Shown: in pieces, positions 53,801-62,466 of the stretch | Layout: each line of letters begins with the position of its first letter | How positions within the stretch are numbered: position 1 is the first letter of the stretch | NCBI GenBank assembly: GCA_024220505.1 | Contig: JAKZZE010000028.1 | Span: 735,829 to 799,828 of the forward strand | DNA: 64,000 bases | Direction: 5' to 3' | DNA from: Rhizopus arrhizus | Taxonomy: Eukaryota > Mucoromycota > Mucoromycetes > Mucorales > Rhizopodaceae | Notes under the pieces: generated by a model | The model's database searches: none | What the model saw: the letters and a program-made list of their open reading frames with translations, nothing else | Told to the model about the DNA's origin: nothing | Translations under genes and position numbers: made by a program

Positions 53801-55547
53801 TGCTGTTGGTGCTGTGCTGCTACAAGAAGAAAATGGTATATGGAAACCTTTAGCCTTTGAATCCAAGAAGCTATCACAAGCAGAGCGAAACTATCCTGCT
53901 CAAGAAAGAGAACTACTTAGTATCTTACATGCATTAAGGACGTGGAGATGTTTTGTTGAAGGTAATGAGTATCAAGTATTTACAGACCATCTACCTTTAA
54001 AATACTTGCGATCACAGAATAAACCCACTCCAAGACTAGTGCAATGGCTCAGTGAAGTTGAATTGTATGATCCTGAAATATTATACAAACCTGGTGTGGA
54101 TAATCATGTGCCTGATCTACTTTCAAGAAGAGATGGAGTAGAATCCAAACCAGAAGAACAATCGATGCAACCTCGTTACTTATATCATATTTCTGCTGCT
54201 ATCAAGTCATTACCCATCCTCGATCAAGATCCCATACAAGACTGGCCTTTACACTATTTATCTGCTCCAGAAAAATGGCCGAACAAGATTTCTAAAGAAC
54301 TAGCAAAAATAAAGCATCAATTTGTGATCAAAGACAATCAAGTTTATCGCAAAGAGAGGATTCCAAAGACAAACGAATATGTTGAGCTCAAGTTTGTTCC
54401 TTTTGCTAGACGTGCTGATATGGTAGATAGCTTTCATGTGGGATATGGTCATTCTGGTCAAACAAATGTCTATAGTCTAATGAAATCAAGAGTATGGTGG
54501 CCAAAAATGCAAAATGACATTAGTGCTTGGATATCAAAGTGTCCTCAATGTCAACTATCCAGATCTTCAGACAAAATCAAACATCATGCTCCTATGAAGC
54601 CGTTAGATGTACCTCCTGTTTTCTCAAGGTGGCATCTTGATTTCATTGGTGAATTACCTTTAACAAAAAATGGCAATAAATGGATTCTTATGGCAGTTGA
54701 CTACACAACCAATTGGCCCATCGCTCGAGCAATTCAAAATGCTACTGGTGAAGAAATAGTCAAATTTATATATGAAGAAATCGTTTTGCGCTTTGGATGT
54801 CCTGATGAAATTCTGACTGACCGAGGCGCTAATTTCATGTCTAAGGTGGTCAAGCGATATATTACAAAAATCAAATCCAAACACAATTTGACTAGTGCTT
54901 TCCACCCAAGATCTAATGGAAAATGTGAAAGACTTAATCAAACATTTAAGAAAATGTTAACAAAATACGTCAATGGTGATATACATAGCTGGGACGATTA
55001 TATGGATGCTGCTCTTTTTGCATGCCGAATTCGGAAACATGCGACAACGAAATTTAGTCCGTTCTTTCTGACTTATGGTGTTGAACCTCGAATACCTGGT
55101 GATCATCATCGTCCGTTTATTAGTGAATTCACAGAACAAGATCAAGAAATCATATCAAACGATGCTATAACTCATTTACACAAATTACGTGAAAAACGAT
55201 ACCTAGCAGAAGAAAGATTAAGAAAACAAGCAAAAATTGACAAGTCTCGCTGGGACTCTCTATTAAATGGACATAACGCGCAAATGTTTGAAGTTGGTGA
55301 TTATGTATTGTTGAGACATGAAAACAAAAAAGGTCTAGAATTTAACTGGATGGGTCCTTACAAAATACTCAAGCGTAATATGGATTTCAATACGTATCAA
55401 ATACAAGAAGTTGATGGAAAAATTTATCAATCATGGGTTCACACCGATCGTCTACATCCAGTTAAATATGTTGGCTCATCAATTAACAAATCATGGTACA
55501 TACCGCGAATGGCTAGAGCTGATTCTGAAACAAAGATGGATAACTAA
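50898..55547 (+). CDS. Element D gag-pol polyprotein (Ty3/gypsy, no chromodomain), 1549 residues
   Basis: An intact single frame. Gag begins MPNNSLSQQQRTFEIEERTQ and has a core with WWNHLIQKQEEPQTWEQFKQ. One canonical knuckle is CHWCSKPGHVVAEC (CX2CX4HX4C, about residue 334). Protease is YALIDSGASANYIHP (about 452). RT has LRMCCDYRMLNKVT, VVPFGLSNSGPAFQKMM and MVYLDDILIFSTGD (about 809). RNase H is IECDASDFAVGAVLLQ (about 961). The integrase finger is HVGYGHSGQTNVY...CPQCQ (1178-1218), with core LDFIGELPLT, TDRGANFMSK (about 1309) and SNGKCERLNQTFKKM. The C-terminus (HTDRLHPVKYV) lacks a chromodomain, so integration targeting differs from the chromoviruses nearby. Identical LTR parts suggest recent insertion. 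Confidence 0.95.
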   Translation: MPNNSLSQQQRTFEIEERTQELLKPELKSKFISYRQTLTFPEDQRKQLNRLQSTYIEREAEKLAKEFISHNNKQLINKEDNMDSNNLNMQDLAQLIASAVATAINNKPENNQNNVRIPVPSTYGGERSAAVINLWIQEVERYLSFYNVHPNRWISYAVTLLKGRSQKWWNHLIQKQEEPQTWEQFKQALEYAFKPTYSEQNARDRLANIRQTSSVSEYVDEFQDILLDLPRVSDDEALDRFIRGLRDKTRIHVITREPRSLEESIKYAISYDSAQQSGTVIPQRKFEENPNDPMDLSALVHQINAMIRTSGNNSRYDQQDRRNTRFNRRNNIICHWCSKPGHVVAECRTRLREIRDFEQSKLKQNKHNNRNKAFGQNQVYNADLIDIESSNNRAITKQNSDASFFDSVNKDSLLDLSPYSFDFSNDRNFLMNATSVNTMLPTYEIYIQGQPYYALIDSGASANYIHPKIIKFADSFRTVNNQAVETANGEQTMITGEATCTMKVKGEGKDFIDTFKAFVFESKFDVILGNEWLKRVKPRPDWFESTWTVTLPDFSMVVMEPSKNNHKIESNKEKVNTMITAKQLDRLFKTNQIKEYYLAHMSTDGTKTTYLNHVEDIDVSWAAEFSKEFPDVFKGHISGLPPMRDTQEIIVTKPDAVPVSRPPYKMSPLELTELRKQLDELLQKGLIEPCASEWSNPVLFVRKPNGDLRMCCDYRMLNKVTLKQKIQLPRIDECLERLHNAKHFTSLDLTNGFHQQRLSEADSVKTAISTRYGQFCWKVVPFGLSNSGPAFQKMMNSVLSDYIDKFVMVYLDDILIFSTGDEEQHKEHVRLVLKKLDEAKLIINKKKCRFNRKELTFLGFNISAEGIKPAPEKVKAVLSWPAPTNVQQVRQFIGLAQHYRRFISGFAGIAAPLTNLTQGSGLKRRAISWTEECQKSFDLIKKKLATAPVLATPDMEKPFRIECDASDFAVGAVLLQEENGIWKPLAFESKKLSQAERNYPAQERELLSILHALRTWRCFVEGNEYQVFTDHLPLKYLRSQNKPTPRLVQWLSEVELYDPEILYKPGVDNHVPDLLSRRDGVESKPEEQSMQPRYLYHISAAIKSLPILDQDPIQDWPLHYLSAPEKWPNKISKELAKIKHQFVIKDNQVYRKERIPKTNEYVELKFVPFARRADMVDSFHVGYGHSGQTNVYSLMKSRVWWPKMQNDISAWISKCPQCQLSRSSDKIKHHAPMKPLDVPPVFSRWHLDFIGELPLTKNGNKWILMAVDYTTNWPIARAIQNATGEEIVKFIYEEIVLRFGCPDEILTDRGANFMSKVVKRYITKIKSKHNLTSAFHPRSNGKCERLNQTFKKMLTKYVNGDIHSWDDYMDAALFACRIRKHATTKFSPFFLTYGVEPRIPGDHHRPFISEFTEQDQEIISNDAITHLHKLREKRYLAEERLRKQAKIDKSRWDSLLNGHNAQMFEVGDYVLLRHENKKGLEFNWMGPYKILKRNMDFNTYQIQEVDGKIYQSWVHTDRLHPVKYVGSSINKSWYIPRMARADSETKMDN

Positions 55548-55572
55548 AAAAAAAATTTTTTTTTTCTCTCTC

Positions 55573-55782
55573 TGAGATATTTGGTACTTATAATATGAAA
55601 ACAGTAAGAAGTCAATAGCTAACAACTACTATTTATTAAGTAAGAAAAAGGAGAGGAACTAATAATTTAGAATGAACCCTGGATTATATTGTCTGACTAT
55701 TAATTATATAGTCTGACGTAGGCTTGACTGAGATCAATCATAAAATAATAAATAAAGACATCATTAATGACCAAACACGACA
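55573..55782 (-). repeat. 3' LTR of chromovirus E
   Basis: A 210-bp sequence TGAGATATTTGG...AACACGACA, by eye identical to 61434-61643. The left flank CTCTC (55568-55572) is repeated at 61644-61648. On the minus strand the polypurine tract GGTAGGGGGTGA precedes it. E sits 26 bp after the stop of D. Confidence 0.93.
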
Positions 55783-55858
55783 TCACCCCCTACCAGTTGG
55801 TATCAACGTTTGGAAGTTGAATGGGAAGTGTTTGAACAGCTATAAATTTTTGTGTGAC

Positions 55859-56158
55859 CTAATTTCTCTTAATGCGCTTACTGTGCCTAAGATTATTATT
55901 TGCAGTCACGGTATTTTTTACGAAGCCTTCATGATGATCTGTTCTTCGATCAGAGCTTTCTTGATTTTGGTGTAGTCTTCGTTTGGGATATCTGGATAAA
56001 GTGTTGCCATTACGTTTGGATTGGCGTTTCTTTTTTTCTTTTGTATTGTGAGATTGTCTATTGTGCGACATGATTCCAGACTTTGACTGTTCATTCATGC
56101 TTGTCGTAGTCAATAATTTACTAGGGGTGTAGTCTGAGGGCAATTTTTGCTTTTTATT
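55859..56158 (-). CDS. In-frame basic tail after the stop of E gag-pol
   Basis: The minus-strand frame of gag-pol continues past a single UAG (56159-56161) for 99 more codons: NKKQKLPSDYTPSKLL..., with RQSKRNGNTLSRYPKRR, ending LRHSKRIKRN. B, G and H proteins all end in comparable basic tails right after the chromodomain. The tail is therefore likely the original C-terminus of E, now separated by a nonsense change, or reached by readthrough. No start codon of its own is needed or evident. Confidence 0.55.
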   Translation of the reverse strand, partial: NKKQKLPSDYTPSKLLTTTSMNEQSKSGIMSHNRQSHNTKEKKKRQSKRNGNTLSRYPKRRLHQNQESSDRRTDHHEGFVKNTVTANNNLRHSKRIKRN

Positions 56159-59100
56159 CTATTCAGCCTCATTATTTTTCTTTTTTACTACTTCACCCTT
56201 TTGGTTTATGGATTTACCCAGTTTGCGCCAATAAATGTTAATGGACTCGGGATCAGTAAATGCTTCAGCAGTTAACCAGCTATCATCGTCTTTGCTGTAA
56301 TTTTTCCAGCGTACGAGATATTCCCTGTTTCCAGGTTCGCCTCTATGATTGATGATTGCCTCCATTTCGTACAATTCATCTTTTGGAATGACTTCATCCT
56401 GTGAAATGATCTTTAATTCTTCTGGAGAATAATTTCGAGACATGAGCGTTTCGTCAACATCACGAAGTATATAAGCACCACCTTGTACTTGACGTACAAC
56501 ACGATATGGACCTTTGTAAGCCGGGGAGAGACTATTGTACTGCTCTCTGTCACGCACCATTACGTAACTTCCTTCCGGGAATGTGGACTGACGATTTTTG
56601 CTGTCAGCTTTTTCTTTTTGCCTTTTGGTGTAAAGGTCGGTTCTATCCTGTATAGCAGGGAAGACCACTTGCGACATGTAGTCTATTCTTTTCAACAACT
56701 CATCGTGCGGCATGTACTCCTTCTTTTTTAATTCACCAGCATCATCCCTGTATTCAATGAAGTCATTTATGTTGCGAGCAAACATCAATGAAAAGGGTGT
56801 GGTCTGCAAGCGTGTGGAGATCTTATTGTTGATCATGAGCTGTACAGATGGAATGTAATGATGCCAATCTTCAGTGGCACCTTCAAGGAGCTTTGCTAAT
56901 ATTTTTTTAGCAGATTGAACATAACGTTCAGCAGCTCCATTTGCTGAGGGATGGTAAGGAGTGGTATATCTTTTGTCGATACCCATTGCATTGAATAGAT
57001 TCTCTAAAATTTCATTTTTGAATTCAGAGCCGTTATCGCTACATACAAAGTGTCTAGGATAGCCGAGTAAAGAAAATGTATCAACCATGGCACCTGCAAC
57101 GGTTTTTGCCTTTTTGTCTACTAGGGGTTTCAACACGCAGAATCTGGTGCAAATGTCGACTAGAATCAACACATATGTATACATGTTGCTACTAGATTGA
57201 AAGGGCCCAATTAAATCAAAAGCATAGGCATCCCCAGGAACATAAGCGTAGACAGGTCGATGAGGATTATAACCCTTTTTAGCAATATTGTACTTTTGAC
57301 AGGTATTGCACTTGCTTACATAATTTACTGCATCAGCTAATAAGTTTGGCCAATGTAGGTTTTGGTTATGAATTGATTTCACAATATGATCAGCTCCAAA
57401 GTGTCCGAATTTATGGACTCCATCAAGAATCTCTTGTCGATCCTCATGTGGTGGAGTGATATAGTCCTTGTCACTGAATTTGGTAGGACTTTGTACATAG
57501 AACACTTTTCGGTTCTCTTTTTTCATTTTTAATTCATGTTCCTTTTTTAGATTTGGTTTGTAAGCAAGGTTTTGGTGTTTTACTGTGCTACTATTAGAAT
57601 CACCCCCTGCCAGTTCTTTTTCAGGTGGAAAAAGACGTGAAAGAGCATCAGGTAAAGCGTTTTGTACACCGGGTATATGGATGATGTCAAAATCATAGGA
57701 CAACAATGTGTCCATCCAACCCACCATCATGGGGTTGAGTTCATCTGATGTGAACAAGTATGTGAGCGCTCGATGATCAGAATATAAGGTAAAGTGATGA
57801 CCATATAAAAATTTGTGAAACTTTTTCAAAGCAAACACAATAGCGAGAAGTTCACGTCGAGTGACAGAATAGTTTCGCTCAGATTGGGATAAAGAACGTG
57901 CCATGAAGCCTAGGTATCTGATGGTGGTAACAGTGAGTCCATCCGACTGTTTTTCGTCAAATTTTTGGAACAGAACTGCACCGATCCCAGTGTTGGATGC
58001 ATCAGTGGCAACGTAGAGAGACTTAGCAGGATCGTAAGGACTCAAAACAACGTTGGAACATAATATGTCCTTGATGCTTTGAAAGTGAACTTGCAGTTCA
58101 GGTGTCCAATTAATATCATCGATGAACGCAACATTTCGTAACGCATCTAGAGGAGCAGTGAGTGTGGCAGCACAAGGGATATGTGCACGGAAGTAGTTGA
58201 CAGTGCCCAACCATTGCATCATTTCTCTGCCGGTTTTAGGGCGGGGCCAGTCAGCAATATTTGTCAATTTGCGTGGATCCAAGCTTTTCCCTTTTTCAGA
58301 AATGCAGAAACCCAACAGATGAACACTTCTTTTGCCAAAGTGACATTTCTGAGGATTGAGGATCATGTTATGTTGAGTGAGTCTATCAATGACAGCACTA
58401 ACGGCTTGACAATGTTTTTCCATGGAATCACCTGGAGTGCCAATCACAATATCATCCACGTACACATGAACATTGGGTAGATCATTGAGAATGAGGTTCA
58501 TGATGCGCATGAAATGACTGGAGACATGTTTCAATCCGAATGGTGCTGAACGAAACATGTATTGTTTGTTTCTGTGAGTAAAAGTAGTTTTGACTTGATC
58601 TGATTTACGAATTGGTAATCGATGAAATGCACTTTTGAGATCAAGTGAAGTAAAAATGGTAGAACCAGCAAGGTCATGGAAAATATCATCAATCAATGGT
58701 AATGGATAGTTATCGGACTCCAGTAGAGCATTGATTTTGCGAGGATCAATACACGGTCTGTAATCAGTGGGATTACCATTTGCATCCTTTTTTGGAGCAA
58801 ATGTGATAGGACTATTCCATGGTGAGGGTGGCGCACGTATAATGACACCGTTCTCGAGCCATGTTTTTACAGCCTCATCAAAGATTGGCATCATCTTATT
58901 TGCAATAGGATACTGCCGGACGTGTGCATGTTTTCCATGAGGAGTATCTAACTTTACTACGGCTTCTGGTAGATTACATAAGGAATGAACATCAATCTGT
59001 TGATTTTTATCAATGTGAGATTGTAGCGTCAGTAATAAAGCTTCATGTTCATCTGGTGTGCCAGCATTGGAAACATTTGGAATGTATTCTGAGTCTTCAA

Positions 59101-61390
59101 TAGAGTCATCAAATTTGACTTTGTTGTCATCCCAATTAGTAGCAACACCAGTAAGGTGGATTCCTAAGATTGGTAATATATCCCTTCCGAAAATAGCGTC
59201 TATCTTATCATGCATGTTCAAAACCTCAAATTCATGAGCTATAATTTGTCCTTTGTACCCGACATTTAACTTATCGGTCACTCCCACTCGTTTAACAGTT
59301 TTTTCTTTATCTGCTAACAGTAATGAACCATGAACTGGAATAACACTCAGTTTCAATTTATTAACAGCATTTTTACTTATGAAAGAAATATCTGCGCCTG
59401 TGTCGACGAGAGCTATTAATCTATGATCGTTCAATAAAAAAGGAGTGTGTAATGAGTAAGGGCTTTGAAGCATAGTGGGATGTGTCTCCTCTTTTGTTTT
59501 TAAACTGTAGCAACGAACATTACCTTGCTTATGCTTCTTTTTCTCCTGAACTTGTTTCAACGCTTTCTGAAACGGACTGATGACTTCATCATCATTTAAA
59601 AGGTCATTCATAACCTCATCCGCAGGATGTGTTTGCATGATCTCTGGTTCAGTAATGGTCTGTTTCTCGACCTTCTCAACATTATGAACCGCTATGCGTG
59701 AATCATTTCTGTTATGAACTTTCTCTTCAAATGATCTACGCCTTTGGGAAAAATTACCAGTATAGTTTTTGGGTGCATCTTTGTGTGCTCTAAAACCCGT
59801 ATCTTTATTTATATAATGGTCACGACGTTTTTCCATTTCTCGACATTTGTCAAGGTGACCAGGGGTATATTTGTCCCCACAATAGCGACATTTAGGCATG
59901 CTGTGTGCGGGCCTTTTGTGAAAATTTCTTTCCCTATTCTTGTTTGCAGGAAAGTATCTCTGCTCGTCGCCATGAAACTTTCTTTTCGTTTCCGTAAGTC
60001 TTGGTGCCTTATTGTTGGCAGACTTGAGTTGGGGTCTTTCCTGATTTTTCAAATCAGGGAAGCTCTTCTTGCATTCTTCTATAAAATGCATCTTGTTGTT
60101 TTCTATGATTGTCTGAATGTTCGACAACGAGTCATCTTCCAAGATGAACTCAGCATTCTTCTTCGCGCGTATTTCAGCCAGTTTTCTTTCCAAACAATCC
60201 TTGACAGGTGCAATCAACGTGCCCAGGAAATGCATTACTGCCAGAGAACTGTCTGCAAACTTGGCTTTGGTCATGAGATCTATATACCTGTCAACGTACG
60301 TGTTCAAGTATTCGCCATTGAGCTGCCTTATTCTCATCAGCTTTTGACGATACTGCAAGTAGGTGAAGGACTCACCAAACTTGCCTATGAGAGCGGCTTT
60401 GATTCCTTCCCAATTACTGTTCTTGAAATCAGCTACAGTCAGCTTATGTTGGAGCCAATTGATGCTCCTATCATCCTGGCCATTTTCAATGGATACCTGG
60501 AGATATCTCAGCCCGTTCTTGTCAATGTTGACATTGTAGTGCTTCAGGACTGTCTCAAACTTCCTGATGAAATCCTGTACCGTTTTAAAGGCATTATCAT
60601 TCTTTACATCGTCAGGGCTGATCTTGCTAGCATTGTAATGCTTAAGACTGTATGCAGCGCTGACCAACAGGCGAAAGGGAGGAATGACCTTGATGGGGAT
60701 GGTAGGCTCAGATTCACGAGTATTGTTGGTATTGCTCCCAACCTCATTCATCTTTCGGCTAATTTCATTAGCGATGATCTCATCCAGCTTGGTAATACGC
60801 TCCTCATAGTATTCCAAATCTTCCCTGTACTCGCGTATTTGAATCTTAAGAGCCTTTCTTTTAGACTCATCTTCTTCCAAATCACGTTTCTCAACTAACT
60901 TGTCGAGCAAGCCAGTCGTCTCATCATACTTACGATGAAAGTGATTTAATTTCTCATAAGATCTGCTCTTATTGTTCGAGACAGACTTAGAATAACGCGA
61001 GGCGTTCTTTTTCTCACCACTAATGGCGCGGCGAGCGTTGTTCAGAGGTGCATCCTCCATCACAACGTCATCTTCAGCAGTGGACAGACTAATGGCGTCA
61101 CCACGTACCAAAGACGATTCGTCCTTCTTTATAGAAAGAGAGTTAAGTCTCTCCCCTATAGCACCACTGACTGAGTCAGCAGGAGAAGGCGAACGAGAAC
61201 GGGAACCAGTGACCATTTCCACGTAGGAAGGTGACCCAGGACGGTCAGAAAAGTTGTGCAGGCCAGGAGCCACAGGAGAAACAGGACGAGAAGAAGTAAC
61301 CTCAGAAACAACAGAGGACAAAGAAGAGACAGAAGAGATGGAAGCACGCGATGTGCGAGTGGGGCGGTTGTTGCGGGTGATGACGGCCAT
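56159..61390 (-). CDS. Element E gag-pol polyprotein of a chromovirus, 1743 residues
   Basis: Starts MAVITRNNRPTRTSR at 61390, 43 bp after the 5' LTR. A long helical, probably coiled-coil gag N-region (KLVEKRDLEEDESKRKALK, about residues 155-215) precedes the capsid-like core. The single knuckle is CRYCGDKYTPGHLDKC (CX2CX7HX3C, about 497). Protease is IALVDTGADISFISK (about 658). RT has FRSAPFGLKHVSSHFM and VHVYVDDIVIGTPG (about 973). RNase H is ATDASNTGIGAVLFQ (about 1130). The integrase finger is HKFGHFGADHIV...CNTCQ (1325-1363), with core AFDLIGPFQSS and CSDNGSEFKNE (about 1448). The chromodomain is YEMEAIINHRGEPGNREYLV...DDSWLTAEAF (1675-1727), where the usual TWEP is changed to SWLT. It ends at UAG, after which the frame stays open. 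Confidence 0.94.
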   Translation of the reverse strand: MAVITRNNRPTRTSRASISSVSSLSSVVSEVTSSRPVSPVAPGLHNFSDRPGSPSYVEMVTGSRSRSPSPADSVSGAIGERLNSLSIKKDESSLVRGDAISLSTAEDDVVMEDAPLNNARRAISGEKKNASRYSKSVSNNKSRSYEKLNHFHRKYDETTGLLDKLVEKRDLEEDESKRKALKIQIREYREDLEYYEERITKLDEIIANEISRKMNEVGSNTNNTRESEPTIPIKVIPPFRLLVSAAYSLKHYNASKISPDDVKNDNAFKTVQDFIRKFETVLKHYNVNIDKNGLRYLQVSIENGQDDRSINWLQHKLTVADFKNSNWEGIKAALIGKFGESFTYLQYRQKLMRIRQLNGEYLNTYVDRYIDLMTKAKFADSSLAVMHFLGTLIAPVKDCLERKLAEIRAKKNAEFILEDDSLSNIQTIIENNKMHFIEECKKSFPDLKNQERPQLKSANNKAPRLTETKRKFHGDEQRYFPANKNRERNFHKRPAHSMPKCRYCGDKYTPGHLDKCREMEKRRDHYINKDTGFRAHKDAPKNYTGNFSQRRRSFEEKVHNRNDSRIAVHNVEKVEKQTITEPEIMQTHPADEVMNDLLNDDEVISPFQKALKQVQEKKKHKQGNVRCYSLKTKEETHPTMLQSPYSLHTPFLLNDHRLIALVDTGADISFISKNAVNKLKLSVIPVHGSLLLADKEKTVKRVGVTDKLNVGYKGQIIAHEFEVLNMHDKIDAIFGRDILPILGIHLTGVATNWDDNKVKFDDSIEDSEYIPNVSNAGTPDEHEALLLTLQSHIDKNQQIDVHSLCNLPEAVVKLDTPHGKHAHVRQYPIANKMMPIFDEAVKTWLENGVIIRAPPSPWNSPITFAPKKDANGNPTDYRPCIDPRKINALLESDNYPLPLIDDIFHDLAGSTIFTSLDLKSAFHRLPIRKSDQVKTTFTHRNKQYMFRSAPFGLKHVSSHFMRIMNLILNDLPNVHVYVDDIVIGTPGDSMEKHCQAVSAVIDRLTQHNMILNPQKCHFGKRSVHLLGFCISEKGKSLDPRKLTNIADWPRPKTGREMMQWLGTVNYFRAHIPCAATLTAPLDALRNVAFIDDINWTPELQVHFQSIKDILCSNVVLSPYDPAKSLYVATDASNTGIGAVLFQKFDEKQSDGLTVTTIRYLGFMARSLSQSERNYSVTRRELLAIVFALKKFHKFLYGHHFTLYSDHRALTYLFTSDELNPMMVGWMDTLLSYDFDIIHIPGVQNALPDALSRLFPPEKELAGGDSNSSTVKHQNLAYKPNLKKEHELKMKKENRKVFYVQSPTKFSDKDYITPPHEDRQEILDGVHKFGHFGADHIVKSIHNQNLHWPNLLADAVNYVSKCNTCQKYNIAKKGYNPHRPVYAYVPGDAYAFDLIGPFQSSSNMYTYVLILVDICTRFCVLKPLVDKKAKTVAGAMVDTFSLLGYPRHFVCSDNGSEFKNEILENLFNAMGIDKRYTTPYHPSANGAAERYVQSAKKILAKLLEGATEDWHHYIPSVQLMINNKISTRLQTTPFSLMFARNINDFIEYRDDAGELKKKEYMPHDELLKRIDYMSQVVFPAIQDRTDLYTKRQKEKADSKNRQSTFPEGSYVMVRDREQYNSLSPAYKGPYRVVRQVQGGAYILRDVDETLMSRNYSPEELKIISQDEVIPKDELYEMEAIINHRGEPGNREYLVRWKNYSKDDDSWLTAEAFTDPESINIYWRKLGKSINQKGEVVKKKNNEAE

Positions 61391-61433
61391 GTTTGTAGTG
61401 GTAGTAGTAGTTGGAGTGGCTTATTGAAAAAAA

Positions 61434-61643
61434 TGAGATATTTGGTACTTATAATATGAAAACAGTAAGAAGTCAATAGCTAACAACTACTATTTATTAA
61501 GTAAGAAAAAGGAGAGGAACTAATAATTTAGAATGAACCCTGGATTATATTGTCTGACTATTAATTATATAGTCTGACGTAGGCTTGACTGAGATCAATC
61601 ATAAAATAATAAATAAAGACATCATTAATGACCAAACACGACA
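61434..61643 (-). repeat. 5' LTR of chromovirus E
   Basis: 210 bp, same as 55573-55782, followed by CTCTC. On the minus strand the LTR end ...AAATATCTCA is followed by TTTTTTTCAATAAGCC, then a very short leader before the gag start codon. Confidence 0.93.
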
Positions 61644-61648
61644 CTCTC

Positions 61649-61697
61649 TTTGGTATCTGGTTGCTAAGGGTCTATCAACACTTTGGAAAGGGGATAT
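61649..61697 (+). other. Element D 3' end with polypurine tract
   Basis: Resumes element D after E. It ends TTTGGAAAGGGGATAT, the polypurine tract directly before the 3' LTR of D. Confidence 0.75.
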
Positions 61698-61871
61698 TGT
61701 CATGTCTTTTATTTTCTAAATTTGGCAATGTTACAATTCGTTCCTTATCAAGACTTTTGTACGAGTTACTGAAGATGACTCATGAAGTAGACAATAATGA
61801 ACTTCCATCATGACTCACAAAATATAACTATTACTGTAAATAATTCACTTTGTAAAATAATATAAATACGC
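61698..61871 (+). repeat. 3' LTR of element D, truncated by element C
   Basis: Matches 50574-50747 without a visible difference, then stops at AAATACGC where LTR-C begins. The missing 97 bp should lie beyond the right end of the window, on the far side of element C. Confidence 0.9.
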
Positions 61872-62466
61872 TGTGAGATTGGAGTTTGTAAGGTTTTTAT
61901 AGTGTTAAATAGGTTTGATTTAAGAGAGTCTTGATATAAGATCAAAGGTTTAGGTAGGATTTGATTCCAAAAAGAGTAATGATTTGAATATAAGTTCGCT
62001 TGTAATAAGTGACCACCAGATCTTGTTAAGTAGATCAAACTGTTGTGAATAAAATAAAGTAAAAAGATAAAAAAAAGGGATTACAATGAAGTGTATTTGC
62101 TTCAAGGGACTTCTTGTTCTTGATGTTAAGTAAAATAAAAGAAAAACAAAAGAGATTTACTTTGTATGATATTTATTAAAATAATCAAAATTAAAGTAAG
62201 TAAAGTAAAACAAAAGTTAAAAGTGAAGTAAGTAAGTCAAGAGTAAGTTAAAAGTATAAGAAATATTGAAGTTATTTATATGTTTTTGGCTTTTCTGATT
62301 ATATGCTGTTTTTGATGATTTTGTAGATATTCTGTATTTTTTTGTATTTTTCTGGATTTATCTGTATTCATACGTATTCATACGTATTTGTTTGTATTTT
62401 CCTGGATTTGAATTAGTTGGAGAGAGAAAAGTCAAATGCTGCAAAAGTTTGCTGCATTGTGTTACA
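61872..62466 (-). repeat. 3' LTR of element C
   Basis: A 595-bp sequence TGTGAGATTGG...CATTGTGTTACA, with AAGTGACCACCAGATCTTG near 62008, CTTCAAGGGACTTCTTG near 62101 and a TTATTTATATG promoter-like block near 62274. Related to LTR-F, LTR-A and the array units. The accessory ORF on the minus strand crosses its right border. Confidence 0.85.

Noticed and set aside
59744..60898. 384-codon plus-strand frame opposite element E gag
   Set aside because: It is antisense to a well-defined gag with conserved motifs and has no recognisable motif of its own.
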